Shown here: positions 1-12,100 of the stretch, piece by piece | Layout of the letters: each line of letters starts with the position of its first letter | How positions within the stretch are numbered: position 1 is the first letter of the stretch | Assembly: GCF_901709675.1 (NCBI RefSeq) | Contig: NC_051089.1 | Span: 14,869,976 to 14,933,975 of the forward strand | Length of the DNA: 64,000 nt | Direction of reading: 5' to 3' | Source: Syngnathus acus | Taxonomy: Eukaryota > Chordata > Actinopteri > Syngnathiformes > Syngnathidae | The notes under the pieces: generated by a model | The model's database searches: none | What the model was told of the DNA's origin: nothing | What the model saw: only the letters and a program-made list of their open reading frames with translations | Made by a program: the position numbers and the translations under genes

Positions 1-634
1 CATATACTATTGTATATACTATTGCTCCAGCACAATAGAGAAGAGAACAGTTGCACAGGGCAACAGAAAAGCGGTAGTGGCATTCTTAAATACGCACTGT
101 TTTTCCAAACAGAGACAGACAGGCGTATTTGCCAATTCACCCTGGAGATGGCCACTTTCCTAAGACTGTGGTTATAGCAAATGACATCACAGGTACCAGA
201 CCTCCTGAGATGGATAAAAACAGATGGCTTATGCCTGTATAATTCATATTCCACAATCGAAACATTACGCTGTGTTTCAACTAGTTTGGCTCCACAGAAT
301 ATATTACAAGGAAAATTTGGAGTTGACTTCCACTTTTAAATGACACAGGAATAGCTATAGTGAATGAATATACTAAAGAATTGACACTTTACTGCTTCAT
401 GTGTTCAGTTTGCTGTATATCAGAAAAGTTCAAGCCTTGTTTTAAATAGTTTCTTCCAAAACTCAAACCATGTGAATTTTCATTTCAAATGTATCCTCTT
501 GTTCTTCTCATCTGATATTGGAATCAATCCGCCTGCAGGGGTATTTCCTGGCTGCTAAATGCCTAACTTGTGGAACAAATAAATTTTCACAGTTCTTTCA
601 TGAATTGCTTTGTATTGTTGCACAGAAAAAAAAA

Positions 635-760
635 CAGGGGTCTCAAACATGTGGCCCACGGGCCAATTAAGGGGGATGATTAGCGATTGTGTGACCCACA
701 TATTTTTCTCAAAATGCATATTGTTGTCTGGTTTGAGGCTTTACTTTTGTATATACTATT
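635..760 (+). repeat. hAT-like terminal fragment
   Basis: The segment opens with CAGGGGTCTCAAACATGTGG followed by CCC-CACGGGCC. This is the typical start of a teleost hAT-type nonautonomous element (CAGGGGTGTCAAAC...GGCCC). A better-preserved relative lies at 56867-57187. I do not find the matching opposite terminus downstream, so this looks like a decayed or truncated copy. The right boundary is approximate. Confidence 0.5.
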
Positions 761-979
761 TTAGCACTTCGTTTGTATGTACTGTAGTTGGACCTCGTGA
801 CAGATTATTTGTCGACGAGTTAACCAAAGGGAAATTGTCAGTCACTTGGTTACAGTGTTATTCCGAAGTGACACTAAGACAGGTGTCATCCTCCTTGCGA
901 TGACACACCGGGCACCTTGAAAAAAAAGCAAGTGTAATTATGAATCGGAAGCAATGCAATTGTGTCAAGAGTTCAGGTT

Positions 980-1020
980 TGTGTAGTTGTGTGTGTGTGT
1001 GTGGGTGTGCGTGCGTGTGT
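980..1020. repeat. (GT)n microsatellite, imperfect
   Basis: A run of GT dinucleotides with a few GGGT and GCGT interruptions. Confidence 0.85.
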
Positions 1021-1249
1021 CTCGGCATCCTACAAACACGTGTAAGACCGCAAGCAATGTTGCAGTAACGAGAGCATCCTGCGGGCCAAGCTAGTTGTGA
1101 TGTGGCCTACTCATGTGTCCAAAATCAGTTTTGGGAAAAAAATATTAAGGTGGCCTGTCCAAATGAAATCTCACACTGTGTAGACAGAAACGGTGGGTGC
1201 CCATTTACTGAAATGTATTCGCTGCTTCTCACCTGAATTTTGACGCTGC

Positions 1250-1850
1250 CTTGACACGAACCACTGCATCGGTTCCGCTTGCTCGCCCATATCCCCCCGA
1301 CTGGAGACAAGCCTCCTCAGACTCGTTCTTCTCGACACCAGTTCAAAGATGCAAGGAGGGAGAGGAAAGTCTGTAAACGCCTCGGGGAGAGGTTTTATGA
1401 CAACGGAGCAGCTGTCATTCGAGCTGATGAATGGACCTGGAAACGTCAAATAATCGGGTCGCGGGGATCCGCAGCAGTCCTCAGAGCAACACGTCTTCGG
1501 CTGTGGCAGCACAGTGACTCCTTTTCTGTGCTCCTCCAAACCAGTGAGAAATATTCGGGATTGGATCAAATCCACTGAAGAAGAAATGGAAAGAACGGAA
1601 TCCGTGTCACGTTATTGTCAGTGGCGTGGATGTGCTCCCGGCCGCCGGACAACTCCCGAACCCCAGCAACGCCAGGAGGCAAAACAGGCAGCATTCCACG
1701 AGAAACGGGCCCGGTACTACATTAAACTGCGTATTAAGAAGATGCAAGCCCCTTTCCGCGTTTCGCTGCGCACATCACGTAGCGCGTTTTGATTGCGCAT
1801 ACCTGACCCGTTTCTTAAACGGAAGGCACTCGGGAAATATTGCAGAGAAA
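1250..1850. promoter_or_regulatory. CpG-containing segment, possible cend1 promoter or first exon
   Basis: This segment is richer in CpG than its AT-rich surroundings (for example around 1275-1300, 1375-1400, 1455-1475 and 1635-1660). Open frames of 90-135 codons on both strands reflect the base composition and show no known domain. Mammalian CEND1 has a noncoding first exon upstream of one coding exon, and a splice acceptor sits at 3711-3715, so a promoter and first exon about 2 kb upstream is plausible. That link is inference; I could not pick a convincing donor. Confidence 0.25.
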
Positions 1851-2328
1851 CGGCGCCACTGGTGGTTTGTGAATATCAAGAATTTCGCTACTGCTTCAAA
1901 GATGAGACAGCCATGGCAAGATGGTTACCTACCAAGAGAGTGCGCGTTCATACTAAGGAAATATTTGAACATTGTAATTTGTCTGTTAAACGTATTTATG
2001 TATAATGAAACACTGTATTAAAATAAGAAAATACTGCCTTTGTCGATTTGGCTTGAAAACAAAGCCAGTGAGACCTGCATTTCAATTCAACACAAAATAT
2101 ACTGAAATGTGGGTTTCGTGTCGTTGACACAAGACTGATTTCTATCTCGAAACATAGTCTTCTTCGATAGGTCGTGCACTGGGCGTGGATCCCTGTCAAG
2201 TCATAAAATATAAACACATGAAACGAACTACATTTGGAAGATTTTGAAAACATAGCAAATCTCATTAATTTCAATTTTAAATGAGATATTGCGAATTGTG
2301 AAGCTTTTGTCCGTATTGCAGTAATTAC

Positions 2329-2345
2329 AAAAAAAAAAAAAAAAA
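2329..2345. repeat. Poly(A) tract
   Basis: A run of about 17 A residues on the + strand, with no retroposed gene body recognised beside it. Confidence 0.7.
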
Positions 2346-3710
2346 TCGTGATTCGTGACTGGGTAAGCGATGCCGGGCCATGGCCAGGTAGCGATGTTTG
2401 AAAGATTGCCATATTCTTTAAGGATGTCCTTGAACGCAGATCTCATCTGTACATGCGTGAAATCAAATGTTTAAAAATGACAAGCGGTTTTGTATAATAG
2501 TGCATTGGTGTAATAATGCTTGCAGCTGCAGGCATTCAAGGTTTTAAGCAATGTGATAAAACGGCAGGTGCACCATTGCAAAGGTGAAAATTTATTCAAA
2601 TACAAAGACAATTTCCCGACTGAAAAAAGATCCTGACAGACGAACTGAAACATTTCTTGAGCATGTTTATTTTATATATTTATTATATTATATTTAATTA
2701 TAATTCTATTACAAATAAGTAGAAAAAATTCAAACAGCTCCCTTGACACAAACTATTGTGGTTGTAGTCACGCTGCATACAAAAATTGTGCCATGTATTT
2801 ATTTTTTTACTTTTATGTATACAACCAAAGAAAAATCAGACCAAAGAAAAGACTCCCCCCGTATCTTGTGCCCCAGATGGTACATTCCGGTCGCGTTTTC
2901 ATTCTCCTCCCTTCTGCCTTCAGTGCCCTCCATCTCCCAGCGTTCTGTCATTTTCTAATGTTAAGGGCATTGTGACATCCTTGTGGTCCTGTGGTCCTTG
3001 CATCTTTTAATTATCCGAGTAATTGCTAGGAAGCAGCAGAGGAGGTACGTAATGTCCATTTTGTCTCATTAGACAGCAGCATTTATTGACACTTATTTAT
3101 GTAAAACGTGTCCAATCTGCATTGACACGTTCATTTTCAGTTACTATGCATTAATGTTTGTTCAGTGGGCTCTGTATATTTCACTGATGCCCCAGTCATC
3201 ACGCAGTACTTATTATTCACCTCCATCTTGTCCTCCATTTATAGGCCCTATGAGCTATGACTCAGGAAGTTTGACAGATTACTGCATTGCATTGTTTTGC
3301 ATTGTATTTGCATTGTTGTCTGCATTAGATTTGATCATAGAAGAACAAATGAAAATTCAGAAGACAAGAGGAGTTTAGGCTCTGCAAAGCTGCAGTAGCC
3401 TAATATTCCCATGCGCTAGTTATCCTGAAAGCTATGGTTTTGAAAAGGACAGTAGTGGCACAATTTCACATAAGGGTTATGTCATAGCTGTTTCAACCAA
3501 AATACTAACAATGTATACAGCCTCAAAATGCACCCATCCAAGTGATAGCTCTTGCAAGGTCATATTTAAGGCCCTCCAATCACAGGGCTGCTAATGCAAT
3601 ACAGTGATTATGAGTATAAAGGCTTGTGAGTATGTCTGTGTTTCCTCCATTTAGCAGATTTCATGTGAAGTCTGACCCCGATTTGGAGAGATTATCTTCC
3701 CTCTTTTTTC

Positions 3711-3715
3711 TTTAG
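3711..3715 (+). other. Splice acceptor of the cend1 coding exon
   Basis: A pyrimidine-rich tract (ccctcttttttctttag) ends in AG at 3715, 67 bases before the chosen start codon. It makes the coding exon a downstream exon with its 5' leader split by an intron, as in mammalian CEND1. Confidence 0.55.
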
Positions 3716-3782
3716 TGAAGCAACACAGAGCTAGCAGCAGCAGCAGCATCACCGACAAGCCCACACTTTGGTCCCGGAATCC

Positions 3783-4061
3783 ATGGAAGCCAAGGCCAAG
3801 TCTGCTCCTGCTCCCAAAGGGCCATCAAAAGCAGAGAAAAGGGAGCCAGCAGCCCCACGTAAAGTTGAACCTGCCCCAGCAACGCCGGAACCAGAGATAC
3901 CTCCTCCCCAGGATGGGGCGGCAGAAGGTGATCCAGGTGATGGGGCTGCGGGCAGCTGCACAGACTCTCTGGAGCATCTGAAACCTTTCCTCATTGGTGG
4001 TGCTGTGATTGCAGTTGGAGCCATTTTGATTGGGGCGATGTTGCTAGCAAAGAGAAATTAA
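3783..4061 (+). CDS. cend1: Cell cycle exit and neuronal differentiation protein 1-like (Cend1)
   Basis: The product has 92 residues and is encoded in one exon. It starts MEAKAKSAPAPKGPSKAEK and stays rich in Lys, Pro, Ala and Glu to about residue 58, then has a short SCTDSLEHLKP linker and one hydrophobic segment at about residues 70-88, ending in AKRN. This plan (basic and proline-rich cytosolic part, single C-terminal anchor, a few basic residues at the end) is that of CEND1/BM88, a tail-anchored neuronal membrane protein that promotes cell-cycle exit and neuronal differentiation. The N terminus resembles the mammalian MESRGKSA start. It is clearly shorter than the roughly 149-residue mammalian protein, the loss being in the low-complexity part. 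The ATG at 3783 was chosen because a TTG-led extension has no support. polr2l follows on the same strand; the two are also near neighbours on human 11p15.5, which supports the call. Confidence 0.75.
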   Translation: MEAKAKSAPAPKGPSKAEKREPAAPRKVEPAPATPEPEIPPPQDGAAEGDPGDGAAGSCTDSLEHLKPFLIGGAVIAVGAILIGAMLLAKRN

Positions 4062-6149
4062 AATCCTAATCTCGAAAAATTAACTCTATGTAAAATTGGT
4101 TCACAAATAATCATGGTAGATTTTGAAGATGGGGAGTTGCTCTTTTTTTTTGGCTAGCAAACATATATGTATAAAATATTACTAAGCAATGAAGCAGCTA
4201 ATTTTTTTTTATTGCAAACATTTTATGCATGAAATTTTAATTTACAATCTGTTAAAACTACACCATAGTGCTGAACATACGAGACGATTATTTTCTGGTT
4301 GCTTATATCTGCTTTTTATTATTTCCTCAAATGTTGACAAAAACACACAGTATTTGCGTCGTATGTTCAATTTCGAAAGAGCTCCAGAAAATTGTACTCC
4401 TGGTGTGGAAAATGCAGATTCTAGAATTCACTTTTCTTTTCTTTGAAAGAGCAGAGTTGTAAAAATGTTACATTATATGACAAAAGACTAAGGGATTCAG
4501 AATGCTGAGGTTTATGAACGTCTTGTGGGAGAATATGACGTATATGGCAGACTAGTGTTGCAATGTTATTTCTTGAAGTAGATTGTAGAATAAGAAGAAT
4601 TTTTATGTTAGAATCAAATGATGTGACAAATCAATAGCCTTTCATGTACAACACAACATCTGAAAATGTTCTGCATCTATATGTTCACCTCTTATCGTAA
4701 ATACTTTATTGCGGACCAGTCATTAATGGTCCCGTATCGAGTTCAGAGCCTGCAGTTGAATCAGGCTTCATTTCACTGTGCGTATTCCATCAAGAACAAC
4801 TATCCAGAACAACCTTTGTGTTTTCAGTACCTTATTAATATCTAAGTATAGCCGGGCACAATTAGAGTGCTAATGTAAAGGAAGTGGATTAGTCAAGCAG
4901 TCGTCATTTCTATGTCTGCACACATTTGCGCCCTTGCATGTGTTCCCAGCATTGTCTATTCACACAGTAATGTCCCAGTTGAAAAACTACACACCACTTT
5001 TCTCTGGTTGCAAGTGAACATTTTTGCAACATAGTCATCACAAATGTTGTATGTGTGTACATTGTTGCATTCTACACCCCTAATGCATCCAAACAATACA
5101 ATGCCAAAACTAGAACTAACTTCATCTGACCTTGTACAAATAAGTGTACCAAAAAAAACCATCTTCTTTTAATAACTTAATAACAGCAGCGTATAAATGC
5201 AATAATTCAGGTAGGATTCCTCAGTTAGCACATTATGTTGTGCTGTAGCAAGTTATTTCACATAGATGATGCGATGTAATAACACTAGTGATGGTCAAGT
5301 ATGATGTTTCATAAAATGGCAATGATGTTAGAGGTGATAGAAAGTACAGTATGTATTTATGGTGACTGTAATGATGGTTATATTTTTGATATATTACTAC
5401 TCTCTCCTCCAGTGTACACAAAGAATGTGGTTGTGATGCAACCTTTATTAAAGGAAGTGAACCAATGGGTATTTGTTTTCTCTGAGAGTCCAAAGATAAT
5501 GCAAATTGGGAAAGGTTGTTGCTGGCTTACCTACTTTTAAGGAGAATATATTCCATGTGCCACCAATAGTCTAATTGCAAACATCACAGGACCAAACCCA
5601 GAATTCAGGTGAGCCGTGCTGGTTGTTGCCTGGGGCACTTTAATGTCATTCCCAGTCAAACAACAAGTACCAATAAATGGAAAAATATCAGTACCCTGAA
5701 TTAGATAAATATGGGTGGATTTATCTGCCTAACTCATGTTCCACGAACGCAGTATTAATCTCAGTGGGTGTGCGTAGAACATTAATATAAAGAATTTCTT
5801 TTGACTTGACTTGTCCTTTAATAATTATGTAAACAAATTCTTGAGACCTTTGCATAAATAACCCTTTTCTGATGTCTTTATATATGTATATGGCTATTAA
5901 AGCAGGCCCATTTGTATGTGGAATATATATTTAAAACAAATGTTCCTGTGAATTCAATTTAAAAGAACTGTGATTTCGTAGTATTTGTCGTGAACGTTTT
6001 TGAGAACGCTTCTGCATCAACAAGGACAAATGTAAAAAATACTCATTTTGCCTCTACACAAATAATAATAATAATGTAATGAATGTAACCCACAATGCAT
6101 CATTCAAGGAACAGCCGCAGATGTTTTTTATTTTTACATGAAACATGGT
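4062..6149. other. cend1 3' UTR and intergenic region
   Basis: No coding exon is recognised. The first part is probably cend1 3' UTR. A canonical AATAAA at about 5672-5677 is one candidate poly(A) signal, and AATAAA-like motifs near 5853 are others; I cannot decide between them. A short (AAT)n microsatellite lies at about 6061-6075. Confidence 0.45.
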
Positions 6150-6281
6150 ACCGGAAGTGATGTACGTGTACCTGATTTTACCGGGAATATTTCTGTAAAA
6201 CGAAGAACTCTACCTTCGTGCTTTGGAGCTCTTTGGTCGCTATTATACTTGGTTTGACATACTGCAACTGAACCACTGAGG
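6150..6281 (+). promoter_or_regulatory. polr2l: polr2l core promoter and noncoding first exon
   Basis: ACCGGAAGTG at 6150-6159 is a strong ETS-family (GABPA/ELK-type) site, common at TATA-less housekeeping promoters. About 120 bases further on, GAG|GGTAAGTTC gives a consensus splice donor with GT at 6282. The next acceptor on this strand is TTTCTAG ending at 6894, twelve bases before the polr2l start codon. I read 6150-6281 as promoter plus 5' UTR exon. The transcription start itself is not visible. Confidence 0.5.
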
Positions 6282-6824
6282 GTAAGTTCAAAAAGACCTT
6301 GACATTTGTTCTTCAATGTTGTTAGTAATTCGTAAACTCGTGCATGGAGTCAGCTACCCACGTTGATGCTAACATCGTGGCCAAACCATGGGGTTTTGTT
6401 GTTAGCTTAGCATGAGCCCACCAGAACCAGTCACGGACGCTATATTCAGACATTATGAGAGCTTTTATGATTTTACCACCGTTAAAGTGGTCCAACAATT
6501 GAAAATATTTACTCATAATAAATAATTGTAATACATACATTAATAACCACGACTCATTCTCACCTCCAGTCCGGTCCAATCATTAGAATCTGTCTGACAA
6601 AATGTAGCCAGCCACAAGATCTCCAAAATTTGTGACAACAGAAGAAAAAGTAATGAAGTAAATAATTAAAAAGCTGACATTAGAAACAGCTTTGTAGCAG
6701 TTAGAAGTACACATAAACACCACCTATGCTGGTACTATAAATAAAAACAAATACCAAACTCTTGTCGATTTTAAATGTGTTTAGAGTTATGTCAGGTAGA
6801 AGTTATTTTGAATGTACCTAGTGA

Positions 6825-7242
<418 letters not shown>

Positions 7243-7338
7243 CTGCTACCGGCCTCCTTTAATAAGAATGTGATCTTTGGAAGGTGTCTTCTTTATTTTG
7301 ATGCAAAAATGCTTTGACCACAATATTTTCTTTTTTTA

Positions 7339-7344
7339 AATAAA
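7339..7344 (+). terminator. polr2l: polr2l poly(A) signal
   Basis: AATAAA about 100 bases after the polr2l stop codon, followed by T-containing sequence. This gives a short 3' UTR, usual for this gene. Confidence 0.75.
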
Positions 7345-9157
7345 GGTGATAAATGTCACATTTCCCCTTAGTGTTGTACTGTATGTCCTGTGATAACCAT
7401 CAAAGAAGACTTCGATAAAAGAAATGGAGGAGCATCAGATTGACTTAATTACAAATATACATAGTTTGTTGTAAATTTTTCAAATTCAACTCCGACAATA
7501 ATAATACTTTTGCCATTTTAAAGTGTACTTCCAGAGCTCCCATATTGAGGTCTTGATGGGTTAAGGGAGCAATATTGTAAAGTTTGATAAATATATTTTT
7601 ATTATATAATACCATTTTTGTGTCGCATCTTGTATTGGCCCAAATAGTCCCTGTGGTTTATTTTAATGCATGGCAGATATGCCACATCACTTGCCTATGT
7701 CTTTAAATCTATCATTTATTTTTTCAATTATGAGGTGACCCTAGTTAGTAAGCCTGTCGGTCCCACCTGCTTCCTCATTTGACATTGAGATGTCAGATAT
7801 TTTGCTGCCATCAGTATTGATGCTGAAAAACGGAGTGTCTCAAATTCACCAGACCAAGAAAATGCCGTATTGAATTGAGATGGCCGAGCCAAGACGGCAT
7901 CACAGCTCATTCTCGACAAATAGGTTTGGAGAACTATTATAAGCTTACTTTAACATAGCCAGTGTAACAAAAACTGTAACATACATGTTGGCGAAACAAT
8001 TGGAATTCATAAATGTATCCCTAGATATCTCCTTGGTAGACCTGAAGAAAAATCTTACAAGAGTGACAAACACATTCAGATGTTCGGGTGGATTGTTTTA
8101 TATTACAAAAGACAACAATGACACTGTGTTAAATACATTTAAGTGTCTTGCACATGCAAGGATTCCTTCTAATCCGAATGACTATGCACACAGTATTTAA
8201 TTTGAACAATTGAAGTCCCCGTAAGAGTAGAATGAAGAGACGATGCAAACTTCTGGAGACACATCTTTTGTCTTTTTAAAAGATTGTGTCAGAACAAAAA
8301 TTGTGTCGGAAGAAAAATCTGTAACCTTCATGTATGTCAACGGGAATCTAAAAAGAAATTAGTTTAATTTTAAAAAAAACCTACAAAATATGAGCTAGGT
8401 ATTCCACCCCCTTCAAAATTATTTCAACATTATGCTCAAAACATGGTTTTCCTCAAAATTTGACACTCCCCGTTTTTCAGATGTATGAAACTGAACTCAG
8501 GTTCTTCCATATCTTGATGCATGTGATTTTCCAAGGCACGATATCAAGACCTGACAAAACATTTCAGACACTAACCCAAAAAATGGGACAGAAGGAACTT
8601 TAGTGACAAAAGCTCTTCAAATAGTTGCTTTGACCAGGTGCTTTTTGGTCCGATATACTTGGTCAGCTGCGAGGCCCTATGCAGACAGGCAAATCACATC
8701 TGGTTAATTCTTTTGAAAAGGTGGACTTACAAATATTTCAAATGGGACCAAGAGGTAGATGGACCGGAGTTAAATTTCAAGTCAAAGCAAGTTATCAAAA
8801 AATCAGTGACATTTCAGTTTTATGATAAAAAGGAAACATTGTTAGATTCTGCTTTTGCTTTTTTTTAAATGTTCAAATTATTTAGGTAACAATTAAAAAA
8901 AAAAAATTAGCATAAAGGCAAAACAAAAACATTGAAGGGGGACTAAGTACTTTCTGAAAGCAATTTTTGACATTTTGCAATTTCAAGTGACATGATAACC
9001 TAAAATGAAATGCAATTGTTCTGGTGGTAAAATGATCAGTAACCACTCGAGAGTAAATGTACAGGCGGCGGGCATACCAGTCGGTCATTGTTGGTTTTGA
9101 TGGCGGTCCGAGAGTTAGAGTGGCTCACGAGGATGTGCTGGCTACAATGTTACAAAG
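7345..9157. other. Convergent intergenic region between polr2l and the cpsf7-like gene
   Basis: No gene is recognised. Open frames at 7985-8200 and 8638-8868 lack family resemblance. The right end should hold the 3' UTR of the cpsf7-like gene; I see no unambiguous AATAAA on the minus strand between 8880 and 9157, so its cleavage site is not placed. Poly(A)-rich runs lie near 8893-8908. Confidence 0.45.
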
Positions 9158-12100
9158 TCAGCGGTAGCGTTCTCTGTAATCTCTGTGCCTGTCCCGTGAA
9201 CGGCCCCGGTCCTTTTCTCGACTCCAAGAACGTTCTCTGTGCCTTCTTGACGTTCCAGCGCCTTCCCAACGAGGCGAACCTTCTCTGTGGCGCTCTCTCT
9301 CCCGTTCTCGCTCCCGATCTCTGTCTCTGTCCCGGTCTCCAGAATTACTGCCACTCCTATAGAAAAGGTGTGATACTGAAGTATTGAGCCTGCCTTCTCA
9401 TTTATATCTTCTCTATTTATATCAGTTACCTGGGTCCCCAAAAGTTGAGTACTGTTACTCGTAGCGGTCTGATAAAAAGTGATATCGAACATCCCTTATT
9501 TTTATAAATCATGTACTTTGTCTGAATTCAGCCCAATTTCCATGCATGGTATGAAGCATGCAAAAGCAAACAAACCTATAGCCACAGTTTCCCTGGATGG
9601 ACACCAGGCAGTCTTTGAGGGAGGTGACGAGGGCTTGGCAGCGCTCATCCCTATACACGCTGGACTGCTTGATGATAGCAATGGCTGTCAACAGCGTTTC
9701 CATCGCCACTCTCTGGTCTCCTGTAATTGCAAACATTTGCAGTGTCCAAAAAGTGTTGATCGCAGATTGCAAAAACATGTAGCGTACACATACATAGACT
9801 AGAAAGATGCTGGGAAATCCCACACAGTTGAGTTGTCCCAGTGAGTCCTCAACATTAGGGTTTAGTCCAACCTTCATACTATAGTACCCCGAGAATTCAA
9901 ACTTGTTTCAATAGGCTATTCTTTCTTTTGTAATGAAGTACCGTATGTCTCAGATTTGCAGCGAAACACGATGGGATCGGGTGCACTTACCAGCTGTTGC
10001 ACCTGTCACAGCCTTGGTAATGGCACTGCTAGCCACAGCTTTATTTCTCTTCAACAATTCTTCATAATCTCTGTCACCCCTGAAATGTTTGCAATGCACA
10101 AAGAGAGATACAGTCAATCTGATCAATGAATAATGCAGATGCTAAGATATTGTTTCATAGCTATGAATATTGAATTGTGGTTGGAAAAAGACTGAAATCA
10201 CACGCATCCTCACTTTTGTTGACCGTAAGCTTGACTTCTGTATCTGTCTTGTGCTGGGGTAAAGTAAGCAGGATTTATATGCAGACTTGGAGGCGGCTGG
10301 CTTGGTGCATTGAAAGGTGGAGGGGGGAACAGATGCGGCGGAGGGATGTTGATCGGCACCGGTGGGAAGGGAGGAGGTAGCTGGCCAGGATACGGGCTGG
10401 AATGTGGGGGAAATACATTTCCAATTGGATGTGATGGAAACGGAGTGGGTATGCTGGGAGGATTGTTATCCCATGAAACTGACGAGGACACTTGTGAATC
10501 GGTGTCCTTGGAATTACCGCGCATTGGGAAACCTGTGAATAGCACAAGAGCACTTTTGGTGAATCCATGTAACATTTGCCATGAATGTGACTCATGCGCA
10601 AAAATACTGGTCCACTTACGTTTATTAGCGACATCCTCAAACACGCTGAAGTTTTGATAAGTGGCGAAACGGCAGTCTATGCTTTCCCCATCCAGTGTAC
10701 AGAGGGGAATTTTCTCCAACAATATTTTTAATGAATTTTCTGAAGTCACCACCACCTTTGCATAGCTGTAGTTATGAGATGAAAATGTGCATGAAGATCA
10801 AGTAGCGGTATTCAGTAGCTAATTGAGGCTTAAAGACACGTATTATGGAAAAGCAACTTTTTTTTGTTTTTAAAATCATTAAAAAATGTTCAAGACTTAA
10901 AGACGCAGATCATGGAAAATCAACTTTCTTTGCTTTTAAAAAATATTTTCTTGTGTATCTGGAGCATCCAGGAGTGATTTCTCCGTTTTCTATGACGTTT
11001 TTTTTTTTATCTATTACATCACATAACTACAAATGTCAACCGGAAAGGGAGGTGCACATCTTGCGGCCTTGGGAGTGTGAAGTATCTCATTTGCAATTAA
11101 AGAGACCGCCCCAAAACGGCTTGCTCTGAGCCGCACCTCAGAACAAGTCGAAAAGAGGGACCCGTGATGGAATTCAGACAAAAGCATCGTTGTTCCACTT
11201 TATATAGACCACAACTAAATAAGTAAAACGTAAAACAGTAGAATTTATTACAGTGAAAATGGATGGATGGATGGATATTTAGGCTTTAACATACTTGAAG
11301 AAATGGAAAAGTCACTTACCCTCTTGATTGGCCATTTGCTTTATTCTCAGCAAATTTTATTTCATCAATATCCCTCACCCCTAATTTATGGGTCATAAGC
11401 AGCAGATCCTTGTCAGATGTCCACTAAATGGTAATGGATATAAGGGAAGAAGGACCGGTTACTTTACAGTAGATAGTTTGCATGACCAATTTATGCAGAG
11501 ATGAAAGAAATTCCAAAGTGTTTATATACTTTTTCCTCCTACTCTAATAACCCCCAAATAGCCAATGAAAATGCTTATATGTGTTTATATACTTTTTCAT
11601 CCCGCTCTAATAACCCCCCAAATAGCCGATGAAATTCATGTACTCAGACTAACTACTCATCTTAATTAATGTACAGAAGGCTACTGCAGTGATTCCCAAC
11701 CTTTATTAAGCCAAGGCGCACATTTTGAGTTCGGAAAAAGCTCATGGCATACCAAGAAAACAAAAAATGTCACGCAAGAGGATACACATATTGCTTTTAT
11801 ACTTGTAGTTTCTGCCAGCTAATCGAAGATTATTTTTCAAATAGAAGATCACTTGTCACTTTTAGTCTCTGGCATAGACAGATGACAAATGTTTATTATT
11901 TATTCGGAAAAAAAGACGTTTTTGAACCAATTAAGTATAGTTTTTGTTATTTGTTGAGCTCTCAGCCTTTCACCGCACACTAATGTGCGCCGGCACACTG
12001 GTTGACAATAACTGACAATGTAAAACTTACCCAAGAGAAATTCCCAATATACAGTGAGAATTTCCGTGCCTGGTTTGATTCCTTTTCCTCTGCTTTCACT

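Larger units (their letters stand above)
1..3715. other. Noncoding region upstream of cend1
   Basis: I recognise no coding exon here. The open frames are short, overlap on both strands and match no family I know. The stretch holds a hAT-like terminus near 635, a GT microsatellite near 980, a more CpG-containing segment at about 1250-1850, a poly(A) run near 2329 and AT-rich sequence around 2650-2720. It probably contains the cend1 promoter and a noncoding first exon, but I cannot place a transcription start. Confidence 0.5.

Noticed and set aside
9142-9492. Open frame of 116 codons on the minus strand
   Set aside because: It overlaps the last cpsf7 exon in the wrong frame. The frame continuous with the upstream exons gives the Arg-Asp/Arg-Glu tail expected of the family and stops at 9158.
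10310-10657. Gly-rich open frame on the plus strand
   Set aside because: It is the antisense shadow of the proline-rich cpsf7 exon at 10214-10532.
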